Positions 23,529-42,993 are shown, numbered from the stretch's first letter. The stretch is DNA of 64,000 bases from Roridomyces roridus (GCA_029378245.1 JARKIF010000001.1:1984001-2048000), one strand, 5' to 3'. The notes: generated by a model not told the origin, from the sequence alone. Program-made: numbers and translations.

Positions 23529-24497
23529 TTAGGGCTTGGGACGCCCAAAAGGATTGGATTGCCGCCCTGTGTTCTCCAAGACACGGGCGCGCAATGAAGC
23601 CAGAGGATTGGCGGATGTCGGTCGTTTTCCCACACGACCAGAGGAGGCAATTTCGACCGCCAGTTTTCGCCGCTTGTTACTCTCCTCGGTGCGGGCACGG
23701 TCCCATTCCCTTTTGGCCGACTCTGCAGCCTCCCCATCATCCTCGAGCAGATTTAACGTCTCGGGAAGCGCGTAGCGACTCTTGATCTTATCGTCCGCCT
23801 GTTTCTTGGCCTTTTCCACCTTTTTTTCTTCCCGAAAACGTTTGCGAACCTTGCTGGAAAGCGCGAATGGATCGGCGTTGTAATGTCCCGATACTTCTTG
23901 CAAGGACTCGAGTCTATCCTGCGCTTTAACGAGACCTTTTTGCGCATCGGTCGTTTTCTCAAGAGACGCCAGAGGATCCACAGGGACAGCATGGGCGTCG
24001 GTATCTGTAGTTGGTGAGTCGAAATTCCAAGTCGAGTCAAACAGACAGACCATGTACAGCAAAACCACCATTCTCTTCTGGATTCCAATCCTCGTCTTTC
24101 TGGCGAGCGCCTGAGACGACCACATAACGAGTGTTCTTGGGGTCGGTCTGAATCTCAAACCAGCCATCGCAAAGATGGCATTTACAGCGAAAGGAGAATA
24201 TGGGGGTCGAATAATAGGCGCCGACTTTCTTCTTTTCGGCGTTGTAGCGGACTCCCATTCCTATGTGGTTGTTGCATGTACCGCACCAGATGTTGAAGGG
24301 GAGCTCGAATCTTGTTATGAGAATGCCTTGGTCAAGTTTCCGGGCTCGGTCTCCGAGAGCATGCTTTCCTGTATTCAATTCGATGAGTAGACTGGATTTC
24401 GATCATGGAGAGATATACCTTTATAGGCATTGAGACTGGAAGTCTTGTCCACATTGTCAAAAAAGTCTGGAGGATAATACTTGTTGAAGCCTTGCAT
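23529..24497 (-). CDS. SAF4: Splicing factor of the CWC16 family (Saf4/CCDC130-like)
   Basis: Spliceosome-associated protein of the Yju2/CCDC94/CCDC130 family. The start at 24497 gives MQGFNKYYPPDFFDN. The conserved core includes GKHALGDRARKLDQGILITR, two CxxC pairs (WCGTCNNHIGMGVRYNAEKK and CKCHLCDGWFE) and QTDPKNTRYVV. A charged coiled-coil C-terminus ends in NPFGRPKP. The start sequence and RARKL pattern favour the CCDC130/Saf4 branch over Yju2 itself. It is head-to-head with the otubain gene (145 bp). Confidence 0.88.
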
Positions 24498-24642
24498 GGT
24501 TGTGGGAGGCAAGAGAACCCGATCCGCGACTAATCACATCAGAGCAATCAACATGACGCGCCTCGTCTCCAATACACCCGTGCTATAGCACCAACGTCTC
24601 TGTCGTCTTTCCAACGTCTTTCTCTCTCTCACCACATAAATC

Positions 24643-25744
24643 ATGTCCGATCCAGCTGCCCCACCTCCACGAGAGATCACAGAAGACACTCGTGTGTTAT
24701 TCGTGACGGAAAAAAGTGCCATCTAACCTGTTAACACCATCTAGCGCTGTCTTCGCTCAGCGAAGCTGAGATCGCTCAATTGACTGAAGTGGGTATCGCG
24801 TGTACCTTCATAGGACGACTGCTCCGATTGCACATTCCTAACCTCTTTGAAGAAAATGCTGCAAGAGCCATCTACTCGGACCAAACTCATTGCAGAAATC
24901 ACGTCGCTGAGCACTCTCCGTGAAGAGTACTTGGATGGAGCGCAGAGCGTGGTTCGCCAGATCGATTGGCTGCATGCCCATGGGTTCAGCAAGTTCCGGC
25001 GTACGGCTCGAGATGGCAACTGTTTCTGGAGAAGTTCTGGTTCCCCCCCCATCGGCCCAGGCCGCTTGTTGATCTTCACTGCTAATAGGCGTGGCGTTTT
25101 CCTACTTGGATCGTCTGTTGCACTCGGACGACATTCCGGCGACTGTAGAGCGTTTTCGCTCGGTTCTTCACTCAAAAGAGGCTGGCTTGACGCTGGCTTT
25201 CAACGACGACATTCACAAAGAGTTCTCGGAGCACCTTTTTGCCTTGATGCAAACTATACAGGATTTTGGTGCTGCTCTCACCACAGAAGATTTGCTAGAG
25301 AACTTTCTCCAAGCATCTGATCATGTCTCGTATTATTTCCGGCTTGTAGCGGTACGCTCTGTCTTTTTGTCGGACTGTATTATAATTTCATCTAGTCCGC
25401 TGAAATTCGCACAAACCCCGAGCCATACCGCGACTTTATCGGCGCGGACATTGTCGAATTCTGCCAATCTCAGGTAGAGGCCGTTCAATCCGAGGCTGGT
25501 TAGTTCGTGCACCTCAGTGTGTCGCCTTCTCATATCTGCAGACCATATCGCCATGATGGCTCTTTGTAATGGACTGCGCATCAGGCTCAAACTGGCAACA
25601 CTGAGCAGCCATGTTCAGGGCGAGGTCCAGGAATCAGATGTTTTCACCATCATCTCTCCTGCCGATGCGATGGACAAGGACTTGCCGCCAATCTTGTTGT
25701 TGTTCAGGCCTGGCCACTACGACATTCTCCTTGGTCCAAGTTAG
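24643..25744 (+). CDS. Otubain-type deubiquitinase (OTUB1-like)
   Basis: OTU cysteine protease that removes or restrains ubiquitin chains. The spliced protein starts MSDPAAPPPREITEDT. The catalytic block is FRRTARDGNCFWR, with Asp and Cys of the OTU triad. An otubain helical region follows (AFSYLDRLLHSDD, LENFLQASDHVSYYFRLV), and the His motif is FRPGHYDILLGPS at the C-terminus. Introns are short; one falls directly after the Cys motif (about 25033-25089). Length matches otubains, not larger OTUD proteins. Confidence 0.9.
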
Positions 25745-25808
25745 GTAGTAATGTAATTGTTAGTATGTACAAGGTATAGGATATGGTATTACCATGTTTC
25801 TAAGTTAG

Positions 25809-28766
25809 TTAGATATATACAGCGTAAGAGCCCATGACAGGTCTGTGATCACTCCGGCCTGCGAAAGAGAATGAGCGACTGGTCAAGTCGAATGGGACAA
25901 ACGCACCCTCTAGTCGACGCATTCCTCGATCGTCTAGGGTATCGTAATTCAAACACACAACCTCCCCTCTACGGGGTGCTCTGGGAGGAGCCGTGTCTAT
26001 GGAAGCATCATGTGATGACGTGCTTTGAGTCGATGTGTGACTGAGAAAGGAAGGAAAGAAACGCCAACGAGATGGCGTCACCACTCGATTCGGATTTTGC
26101 AGAGCACTCGTCAGCGCGCCCAGGTCTTCCGGAGAAACTGTAGCACGGCGCGGTCTGGTAACAGGCAGAGGAGATGGAGGGTTGTGGGGCGAATCGTGAA
26201 CCTTGAGGATTTCATTGGACCGACTGCGAGGGAGTACTCGCCCAGGCGGCTGTTCCATGAATCGGGAAAAGGGGGATACTTGCTCAATTACATCTGGCGA
26301 ACCCGGGGTTGAATCATCCGTTGTCGTCGCCGATGTAAACGAGCTATACGAGCCTCTCCTAGCACGCCCGGATAGTGGCCGGAACGCACTAGCCAGCAAC
26401 TGGCCAACGCGAGTGCGCGGGCGGAATGTTGTAGACTCGACGGATTCCTCTTCCTCCGCATTGGGCTGTACAGTCGTTTTCCACAAAATGCGATCACACC
26501 TACCGCTGGTCAAAAAAACCGAGATGAAGGAGATACGCGCGCTTACCAACTTGGGACCCGTGCAGAATTATATGGCATGTCATCTCCATCCTCCTCCTCT
26601 TCATCGCTCGGTATGCTCGATTTGGTGGAACTCAAGCGGTTGAGACTGGGACGCAACATGCCACGATCATCCAAAGAACTCGAGCGAGCATCAATGTCAA
26701 CATGATCTGTTAGTCTACCCACTTCCGCGGGCGATGATAGATGACGAGCCGCACGCGCCGAGAGGCTTGTTGGCTTCGGTTTCAACCAGTGGACGGGGCT
26801 ATGCGGGGATGAAGGGGACAGCACCGATAGCCACTTGCTTTTTGCTTTCTGGGCCGCGACAGAAACAGAGAGACGGCTTCCAGGTGTGCTGAAACTGCTG
26901 GGTGGTTGCGATGAAGGCGACGGATGGAAATAGTCATCATCGCCTTCCGTCCCATGACGAGAGTGCGCCGAAGTCCAGACAGACGACGATAGTGAAGCGG
27001 CCTCCTTGTCGCTCTCCTCACCGTCCTCGCCGGGTTCAGGTTCATCGCCATGCTCGTCGACCTCGGTCAACCTACGCGCACGCTCTGCTGGCGTCCTCCA
27101 TCTTTCCAGCCTGGATCGTCTTCGCTTCTGCTTGAGGGTGCGAAGTACATCGTACTTGAAGGTGGGGGGAAAGTTGATAGGCGCCTCATGGAAACCAACA
27201 AAAGCGACACCGTTTTGGATGAGATTCCGGAGTTGGTCAAAGGCAAGGGCTTGAGTATAATCTAGACGACAGTGAGCGGAATCCGAGACGACCCAACTGA
27301 GCCCAACCTTGGCGAGAGATTAACCAATCTGCATGCAATCGAGATATATCAAGCCGAAAGTTGAGGTCGCCGCAGAGGAAAGTGTGATCAAACTTGTCGG
27401 TCACATCTACAACTCTTGAGTGGTTATTTGTCAACAGTTGCTACCTTACCTTCTGACATGACGCGAAAATCATCTGGTGCGAGAAAGTCATCGACCGCGA
27501 GCTCGGCCTACAAGAAGAATATGGGAAAGAATGTCGCCAAATGTTTGAAATTACCTTTATTTTGGCAAAATTAGCCAAACGATGGTTTACCTTCCCCTCG
27601 TGGGCGGCAAGATGGGCATTAATGACTGCGCATGTGAGATTAACTCGGAGATGATGATTGAGAGGGACGCACAGAGAAAAGTGGTGCCCTCGAGGTTGAC
27701 GGAGATTCCAACCTACAATACGGGCGATAAACTTGTTGGGTCCCTCCAGTTGATAATGGTAGATACATACACCACCTTTATTTCCGACTCTCCCACCGAT
27801 TAAACCGGCTGTGACTGCGGACCGCGAAGTACTTCGCACAAAACCACGGATGTCTCTGTGGCAATAGATGGCAAGATAAAGGCCCATCATGCGCTCTGGT
27901 CGGATAATGAGCGATCGCCACAGGGGCATAAGAGTAACAACCTTTAATGAGTAGCTGATAAGGTCCTTTCCGTTGTTCTTTTGGAGGTGCACGAGCAGTT
28001 AGTGGTTTAGGAGAACCAATGTCGGAGAGTGTGGGGGAGGCGCCGGCGTGACGAGCTCCATGACACAGCCAGTCTTCAATCATGGCAGTCCAGCCTGCAT
28101 CGTGGTGCATAGGTGGGTCCCTTGCGTCGTCCTTGTACATGTCACGAAGTCGGGAACGGGGTCTGTCGTCTTTGCTCTTCTCTCGTTCCACTTCTCGATC
28201 CTTCTCTCTGTCAATCAACTTGAAGCCGGCGCCCAGGCCCATGGGTATGCCTGAGATGAAAAATGTGAGGTGGTGAGGGTGCACTAGTTTCATGCTCAAA
28301 TACCGGATAAAGAGGGGCACTCCTGGCCAGCACTTGCGTCGTGAGTACGTATGCAGCGGTTCAAGAGAAAGGATATACACAATGACGAGATGGTAAGGAT
28401 GAGTATCTCCTGGAGGAAGTTGAGGGAACAAAGTGGCCGGCACCTCGGGCGCCACATAGCAGGGGACTTTGCCCAAGAGCTCTTCCAAATCGCCCTATAT
28501 TGGGTCAGACGTGTTCAGATAATCTAATGGCCAGTTGGTGTGCCTTTGGTAGAGAATCGTGCATATTCTATCCTCGGATTAGCATACATCTCAGACCATG
28601 AAGCCAGACAGAGGACCCATGTTACGATACGGATTTTGACAGGTTTGGGTGCACTAGACTGTCGTGGTGGCTGCTGGTCAGGGGACACGGGTGCTGGACT
28701 CGCGGGAGTGGTAGAAGAAAAGAGATGCTGCAGTCGGATCGCGACATTAGACTTGGTGGCAGACAT
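25809..28766 (-). CDS. Inositol polyphosphate 5-phosphatase family protein
   Basis: Mg-dependent phosphoinositide/inositol phosphate 5-phosphatase (INPP5 fold). Key motifs after splicing: AGQECPSLSG near 28320, GGRVGNKGGV (about 27790), NAHLAAHEGKVNHR, FLCGDLNFRLD, and PSWCDRILWK split by an intron at about 26460-26545. SDHRPVMGSYAVY is the C-terminus. A disordered Ser/Pro-rich insert of roughly 170 residues (26550-27070) separates FPPTFKYD from the PSWCDR motif, with a second insert after it; both are unusual for the catalytic fold. No Sac1 domain is present. Start at 28766 (MSATKSNVAIRL), 69 bp from the divergent prefoldin gene. Confidence 0.88.
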
Positions 28767-28835
28767 GAGTGAGTAATTAAGCTGCGCGATCACCTGATGC
28801 GGATCAGTCAAACAAGACCACATTCACACTTTTCT

Positions 28836-29643
28836 ATGAGCGTTCAAGAGCGCAATCCACGCGGCATTCCCAAAGCGCCCTTTATCGTACACACATCTCA
28901 CACTCAACCCCACTATCGCTGACCCATTCACACAGGCTGATGTCGAGAAACACGTCGGCCCCAACAACGACGTCGAGTCTGCCCTGAAAGCCTTCCAGGA
29001 TGCCCTCGCGTACGCAACCCCACACGTCCTCACAACTCTCTCTAAATATCTGAAAGCGCAGCAAGTACCGATTCATGGACAGCAATCTAGCTCAAAGACG
29101 GGCAGGCCTCGAGGACAAGATCCCAGATATCAAAAAGACTCTCCTCATGGTCCGATTTCTCCAAGAACGGAGGGTGCGTGTGTTGATGAATCCACTCGCT
29201 CGTAATCTCATCCGATCTGCAGCAAGGCAAAAGCAAAGTCTCAGACGACGACGACGACTTGGACGATCTGGAAGACGAGGGTCCACAAAAGCCGTTGACC
29301 ACCACCTTCGAGCTCAACGATACCTTGTATGCTGAAGCTGAGCTCGAAGACACTGACACCGTATTCCTCTGGCTTGGCGTACGTATCGTTTCTCCCTCTG
29401 ACTCTCGACTGACAACAACAGGCCAACGTGATGCTTTCCTACAAAATCCCCGCCGCAATCGCGCTCCTCGAATCCAAACTGGAAGCGGCAGAGACGAGTC
29501 TTCAAAATACCATTGAAGATCTCGAATTCCTGCGAGAACAGATTACGGTTATGGAGGTCAACACGGCTCGAGTGTACAACTGGGACGTCAAGCGTCGGAG
29601 AGAGAAGCGCGAGCTCGAGCAGGTGTCTACCAAGGCTAGCTAG
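28836..29643 (+). CDS. PAC10: Prefoldin subunit 3 (VBP1/Pac10)
   Basis: Alpha-type prefoldin subunit of the cytosolic hexamer that delivers actin and tubulin to the CCT chaperonin. It starts MSVQERNPRGIPKAPFI, then an intron, then a coiled-coil arm (FMDSNLAQRRAGLEDKIPDI). The beta-hairpin region is LNDTLYAEAELEDTDTVFLW and LGANVMLSYKIPAA. The second coiled coil ends in the family signature MEVNTARVYNWDVKRR. Length is normal for the family. Confidence 0.94.
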
Positions 29644-29869
29644 ATTTTGTGAATGTAAAATGTATCTTGCGACTGTGTACGCTCCCAGCGCCTGAGAACC
29701 GAAAGCGCCCGAGAAGGTAAAAGTGAGATCAACTGGGTCGCGTCGCGTATCTGACTCGACTCTGCTTTGTACCTTACCTCCACGACATTGCCGGCGCCGC
29801 TGATCCATGGAGGCTTGAGCTGCTGTGGGACCAGACGGTCTCCCTTCTCATCCAATTCATCCACATGCC

Positions 29870-35454
<5,585 letters not shown>

Positions 35455-35831
35455 TACAAAAAATTGGCACGACACAGCAACTGTATGCCAGAGCGATTTG
35501 ATTTTACGCATCCTCAATGACACGAACGACTCTTTCATGCCCAATAACGAAACAAGACGCACCTTTCTTGCCTCATCCCACCCCACCACCATGTCCATCC
35601 TGCATGTATTCCTGGGATGAGACTGCTTGCCGGCACGCCTGCGTCGGTGGCAGCGTCACGGCACGGCCTGAAAGTTGCTGGTGTGGCCCGGCATGTCCTC
35701 ATAGAGTTACAGTTCATTGCCCGTCTATACATTTATTTACATCCCAAAGAAACGAGAATATCCTCTGCCTTCAACCTTGCCTGTCTCCTCGACTGTTTCC
35801 GCTGCGGTTTTCGTCGCCACCAATGTCCCAG
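35455..35831. other. Intergenic region between convergent GCN2 and the chitinase gene
   Basis: About 375 bp of 3' flanking sequence for both genes. Short open frames here show no recognisable protein. Nothing else seen. Confidence 0.4.
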
Positions 35832-37780
<1,949 letters not shown>

Positions 37781-38210
37781 CGTCGAGGAGACTAGACGCG
37801 TGCTTCCTTGCACTTTTTATATTCCTCGAGCCCAGAAGGGGATGCAACCGCGCCTGTACCCATAACCGCCCGCATGGGAGAGGGTCATTGGGTTTCTGGT
37901 CACGATAGTCGGAAATCCGAGATTCACCATGCAACCGACCATGTGTTCAAGACAAGAGTTGGTAGCGACAGATAGCGCAAAGGCTGATAACACAAATCAT
38001 GTGTATTCCATCAAGATGGAAGGTGGTATTTCAACCGTCGTCGTCTCTGGACGAGAGGAGCACATGTGTGGATTGGAGTCTTACAGAGGCCCGACATTCA
38101 GTTCAAACGATTTATGTGCTGAGCTCGGATAAATTACAGGTCACGTCGTGTCTGAGGATGAAGATCTAGCGACGCAGGTCATGTGTAGAAGCGTGGACCG
38201 TACTAAGAGG
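37781..38210. promoter_or_regulatory. Chitinase upstream region and 3' flank of the mitofissin-like gene
   Basis: About 430 bp without supported coding sequence. It contains the chitinase TATA element at its left end; nothing else is recognised. Confidence 0.4.
37814..37821 (-). promoter_or_regulatory. TATA box of the chitinase gene
   Basis: TATAAAAA on the minus strand, ending 34 nt before the chitinase ATG (37780). Confidence 0.6.
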
Positions 38211-38494
38211 CTACCGCGGACCCTTGCTGTCCCGTTTGAAGTAGGCGCTGTTTACAGCGGTGGCTTGTACCATGTCGAACACGGACTCGCCAACTCCGAG
38301 ATAGCGTTCTGCGATGGAGCGGAGGGTGGGGTCTGAGATTGATGTCGCGTCGGGACTGCACAGAGGGGGGTGAGGGGAGCCAGTAGAAGGGTGGTCGCCA
38401 AGGCCTACGTGAAACCACTCGACCGCCGAACGCCTGCGGCCAGCGTCGAGAGCAGGACGGCGTCGAATGCATAATGGAAGAGTCGGGCCAACAT
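38211..38494 (-). CDS. ATG44: Mitofissin-like small protein (Atg44/Mdi1, DUF1748 family)
   Basis: DUF1748 proteins include mitofissin, a small intermembrane-space factor that drives mitochondrial fission for mitophagy. Two exons (38494-38409 and 38355-38211) flank one intron (38356-38408). They give about 76 residues: MLARLFHYAFDAVLLSTLAA, then GVRRSSGFT, DPTLRSIAERYLGVGE and VNSAYFKRDS. This matches the family in length and in the pattern HY-D, AG-RR-(S/T)G and KYLGVGE. The first exon is only 86 nt, so the gene is easy to miss. The DUF1748 call is strong. Mitofissin function is inferred from the family. Confidence 0.87.
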
Positions 38495-38608
38495 GGTAAG
38501 TGAAGAGTTGCAATGGCGTCAATTCGGCACAGACAACTTGAAAGCGACGAATACGCTCGGCTTGGATCGTATGCTTTCTAATTATGTATGACATTCATTC
38601 AATGTGTT

Positions 38609-39075
38609 CTACTCGTCGAGGACGGCGGGGAAGGTCCCGTTCTCCCGCTGGTCGTCCCACTTGGACGTCTATTGTACGGTCAGTCTGGAATGCAAAGCAT
38701 GAATAGCGAATCTGACCCATTCGTCTGGAGATACACTGTTAGCGTTGGCCGATGTTAGACGAGATCAAGGACATACTAGGGCACAGGGAGTGGTAGTTCA
38801 TTTTGAACTGCTTGCACGGCTTGAAATCCTCGCCCTTGGCGTTGATGCAGCGGAAGTAGTCGCAGTAGTTCTGCCAGCTGGAGGGAATAAGAGGTTGAAT
38901 GCAGAGCAACGGTAAGACGGTGCACCAGTTTCTGGTCTGGTTCTGGTTGGGGAAACGAGCATCGAAAGGCGCCGTGCGGAGAACGTATTTCCTGGGTAGG
39001 GTGAGCAGGGTCGGGGAGGTTTGGAGAGAGAGTGTGTGTGTACTTGGAAAGGTCGGTTTCCTCAACGTCGGCCAT
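38609..39075 (-). CDS. COX12: Cytochrome c oxidase subunit 6B (Cox12)
   Basis: Small twin-Cys subunit on the intermembrane-space face of complex IV. The spliced protein reads [65 protein letters not shown], then [19 protein letters not shown]. The Cys spacing is that of Cox12. An 8-nt micro-exon (38717-38724) lies between two introns and is required to join CPNEW to TSKWDD. It is head-to-head with PRP18, 56 bp between ATGs. Confidence 0.94.
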
Positions 39076-39131
39076 CGTGTAGAGTAGGAAGGAGCCGGGT
39101 TTGGCTTAGGTAATACAAACATCTCCCTGTC

Positions 39132-40283
39132 ATGGACGGCCTACTCAAGGAAGTCGCTGCCAAGCGCAAGGCTCTTAATGACGGCCCTGCACGCCCAACC
39201 AAGTACATGCGTAGAGGCGACATCGACCGCCTCAAGCAGGACCAGGAGGAGCAGGACGCGCGTGACCAGCAGGCAAAGTTGCCCGTGCCGGAGCCAGTGA
39301 GCGTTTCGTCCGCAGAAATTCTCATCCCCAACTCGAGAACAGGTGCCCTCACGCGAGCAAACCAACTCTCCCTTGCCTGTAGACCCCGACAAACCAGAGT
39401 CCGTGGCGTTCAACATATCAAACGAAGAGACAATCCGTCGTTTACGTGCCAAAGGCCAGCCAATTCGGCTCTTCGCAGAGTCTGATAAGGACCGTCGACT
39501 CCGCCTCCGCGCCCTCGAGCTCATTGAGGAGAAGGATCACGATCGACAGGGCGGTCAGAACGACTTCAAGAAGGCCCTTGAAGACGTCGAGAATGTCGAA
39601 CGCGAGCTCCAGGCCCGGGCAAAAACAACTAAAGGCAAGGGCAAGAAGCGCGACGATGCAGAACAAGCCGCCAACTCGCTGCTCGACTTGAGCCTCATAA
39701 AGAGCGACCCCGACAAACTGTATCCTATCATATACTTTGCACTCAAGCGCACTTTGCGCGAGTGGGGCGAAGCAATGGACGAACGGCCGGGTGTGTGTAT
39801 CGCCTTTTTCCGTTCCTCCACCTCATCCTCGGCTAGAAAGTGTTAAACGGACCACTCAAGGCAAACTTGCGGCTGCGACACAGGTGCAATCCGCAGAGTA
39901 CCTGAAACCGCTCTTCAAATCCCTACGTGCTCGGTCTCTCCCCCCTGACGTTTTGGGTCGCATGGCCGAGATTGTGCACTATATGCAGAAGCGCCAGTAC
40001 CAACAGGCCAACGATTCGTATCTGCGACTTTCAATTGGAAATGCTCCGTGGCCCATCGGGGTGACCATGGTCGGTATTCACGAGCGTTCTGCCCGCGAAA
40101 AGATCTCGTCGGATCAGGTTGCACATGTATTGAACGACGAGGTCAGCCGCAAGTACATCCAGAGCCTCAAGCGGTTTGCATTCAACTTGTCCCTTCCTAG
40201 CCAGCGACTTACCCATAAACAGGTTGCTCACATTCTCGCAGACAAAATACCCTCCCACTTCATTCTCCGAGTTGATGGGCTAA
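39132..40283 (+). CDS. PRP18: Pre-mRNA splicing factor Prp18
   Basis: Second-step splicing factor that works with Slu7 on 3' splice-site docking. It starts [15 protein letters not shown]. The Prp4-like motif region reads [20 protein letters not shown]. The Prp18 domain includes WGEAMDERP and the invariant [20 protein letters not shown]. The last intron (40174-40222) must be removed to give [20 protein letters not shown] and a stop at 40281-40283; reading through yields an unrelated tail to 40312. Confidence 0.95.
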
Positions 40284-40356
40284 TATGCCCTTCTGTATTC
40301 CATGTAGTATGATTATCGAGTAGTACAGAGGTATAAGTTAACGTGGAAACGTCCAA

Positions 40357-41064
40357 CTACATGACGACGCAGCAGCTATTCTGCTTCTTGGCCGTCTTGT
40401 AGAACATCTTGCTTTGCGCTGATAGATGGTTGGAACGGTCTACGAGCGTGTCCAGACGCTCGCCTCGTTGCAACACCGATTCGATCGTCTTGTGCTACGG
40501 AGCTGACTCAGGGCCGCAGTCACTGCTGGAGACGAGATTCACGACTTACCAGAACAATCTTGGTCTCGTCGAGCTCCTGCTGTACCCGCATGATGGTATC
40601 TGCTTGCCGCGGGTCCTGGTACTTGGTTATGTACGCAGCGAGCTCGGGGAACGAAATGGACGATGGGTTGTTCCACGAGTCCTGGGGGACTTTGGCAACA
40701 AAGTCGTCGAGAACCTTGGCCAGCAGCGAAAAGGCCGGCCGCACTGGGTATTCCTGGTCTGTAATGATGACCGCTAAGGGGCGCATATAAGTCGAACGAT
40801 TTTGGGGCGATGGGAACAAAACTTGCCTGCGAGCTGCTCAGGGCCCCCACGATTGAAGACATGTGCGGTGTAGTTGTTTTCCTGCACGCTTTGTCGCTGT
40901 CCCGCCTGCGTCCGCTCCGCCACGGTCTTGGAGAAGAAAGTCATAAACTCGCCGACTGAGCCCCTCTGGTAGAAGGAGAAGGAAGAGAGGTCATTGGCAT
41001 TGCTGAGAAGAGAGCTGGCACCAGAGGAAGGGGCTTGCAGCACAGATATTGAAAAGATCTTCAT
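40357..41064 (-). CDS. YKT6: R-SNARE Ykt6
   Basis: Prenylated SNARE of Golgi, endosome, vacuole and autophagosome fusion. The start at 41064 reads [16 protein letters not shown]. The longin domain runs to about residue 140 ([20 protein letters not shown]). The SNARE motif ([20 protein letters not shown], then [20 protein letters not shown]) has the central Arg (R-SNARE layer). The tail NSCCVVM is a palmitoylation/farnesylation CaaX site. The ATG is only 69 bp from the stop of the upstream JJJ1 gene on the same strand. Confidence 0.95.
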
Positions 41065-41133
41065 ATCGAGGTATCCGTGAAAGAGAGAGAGGTGTGTCAC
41101 GGATCACATCTATAGCAGGCACAAATAATATAT

Positions 41134-42993
41134 CTATTTCTTGCCCTTGTTCCCCTTCTTCCCTCGCTCCGGGGGCTCCGCGCTTGCATGCCCCGCTTCC
41201 CGAACATGTGCGAACAGCATGTTTTTGTCCTCGAACGTCTCTGAACAAACGTTGCAACGTAACTAGCAGAAATCCGTCCAGTGTTTCCATTTGAAAACGG
41301 CGGACAACATACCTGCCTTCCAGTCTCCGCTTTTTTCGCTTGACGCGCTCTTCGCAGATCACGTTTCGTTGGAGCAGTAGGAGCGGGACTGTTTCTCTCT
41401 TCTCCCGAATCAGGTTCGGCTAGACTGCGCGCCATTCGCTCCGTCTTGGTAAGAGGTTCAGACGAAGTTGTTGAAGCGAGATCTCCTTTGGTCTTCTTTT
41501 TCTTTGTGTTGGGTCGGAGGTGCGGCTCCTCATCGTCCTGTGCCGGCGGAGACGGCTCTCTGCTGATGGGGGGAGGACTTGCCGGCGGGGGAGCGATTTC
41601 CTCCTCTGCTTCTTCTTCTTCTCCCAGCCCGAGTTCGATGTTGTCCTGAAGCATCTCTCGTTTCAGTCGTTCGACTTCTCGCAAGTGCTTCTTGCTCCGT
41701 TCGTGGCTGTCCCACGCGGCTTCGCTCCAAAACGACTTGCCACACACGACGCATTCCCATTCTTCCAGGTCCTCCCCCTCTCCAGCTGCCCACTCAAGAT
41801 CCTCATGCGTCCGAAGTGCATCCACTCGCTGCCACTCTTGTTCAACGTATTCAGCACGCACTGGTGCAGTCTGTCTCGGCGCTGCAACAGGAGTAGCGGA
41901 CCCAGAGGCAGCTGTCTGGGCCAGATGGGTCTTGTAGCGCGGATCGCGCTTACGGAGAAATTTGGCAAGGGACTGGAAGGAAGAAATCAGGATATGCCTT
42001 GTTTGAGAGCTGGGTGAACGTACTCGGATAGTGTCGTTGTACTCGCGGCGAGCATCTTCACGCGCCTTTTTGTTGTCTTTTTCCATGAGGCGCCGCATGC
42101 GTCGATCGGGGGCCTCTGCGAGGTTCCATTGGTCCATCCACGCAAACTCCTTGGCGGTTGCGAAATTCATCCACGCCGCGTAGAATGCACGCGCGCCGTC
42201 GGTCGTCTTATTCGCCGGAACCCAGCTCCATGCCGCGTAACCAAAGGAGGGGTAGTCCACGTCGGAAATTAACCCCTCTTCTGCCTGAAGGCGCGCGAAC
42301 AGGTTGCGGTAGACGGTGAAAAAACTCTGCCAGTAGAAATGAGGAACAGTGAGATGGTGATAACGGACGGCGTTACATTTTCGCCATCATCAAAGCCAGA
42401 CGAAATGGACATGTCGAAGAATCGCGAGAGGTGTCGGACAGTGAGTCCTGGACCCTGCGGGCGGGTGGGGGCCGAGCCTTTGCGTATATCCTCATACACT
42501 GTGGCGTCGTCTGGCTCCGGTGCCAGAGAGGACTTGTGCGAGTCATACCAGGCGCGTTCCTACTTGATTGCATCGTGAATGGGGGCATCGCGTCTCAAGT
42601 CGAATCCAAAGCTTACTTGCTCGTCGCTCAGGACCTGGACGGTCGACGTGAGGGGATTAAAAAATCTGCAAACAATTCCGACGCACCTCATATGCTTGCT
42701 GCAATGTTGCAAACCGTTGCGTGGCACCTTCTACGTCGTCGGGATTCCTGTTTGCCACCGTTCATACATGAAAAGCAAGGTACTTGAGAACGGAACTTGT
42801 CGGGGTGCTCTTTGAGGGCTCGCTTTCGGAAGGCTTTCTGGAACGATTGGAGGTGAGAATAGCAGCGGAGTGAAGAGCGGTTTCGGTTTACTTTGATTTC
42901 ATCTGCAGTTGCGGTTTCCTCTACCTCCAGAATCTCGTAGTAATTGAGAGAGGCTGCCGAGTCCGATTTTGAGCTCGAGCTTTGCTGGCCCAT
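41134..42993 (-). CDS. JJJ1: Jjj1/DNAJC21-type J-protein
   Basis: Ribosome-biogenesis co-chaperone that recruits Hsp70 to late pre-60S particles. The N-terminal J domain (NYYEILEVEETATADEIK, then KRALKEHPDKNPDDVEGAT after splicing) includes HPD. A middle helical region has WMDQWNLAEAPDRRMRRLME. A U1-type C2H2 zinc finger (WECVVCGKSFWSEAAWDSHE, then RSKKHLREV) and a second C-terminal finger (LRCNVCSETFEDKNMLFAHV) follow, with a Lys/Gly tail. Domain order equals DNAJC21. It is head-to-head with TIM13 (57 bp). Confidence 0.93.

Noticed and set aside
40174..40312. Unusual C-terminal tail on PRP18
   Set aside because: It is an unspliced intron. Removing 40174-40222 gives the conserved LLTF end and a stop at 40283.
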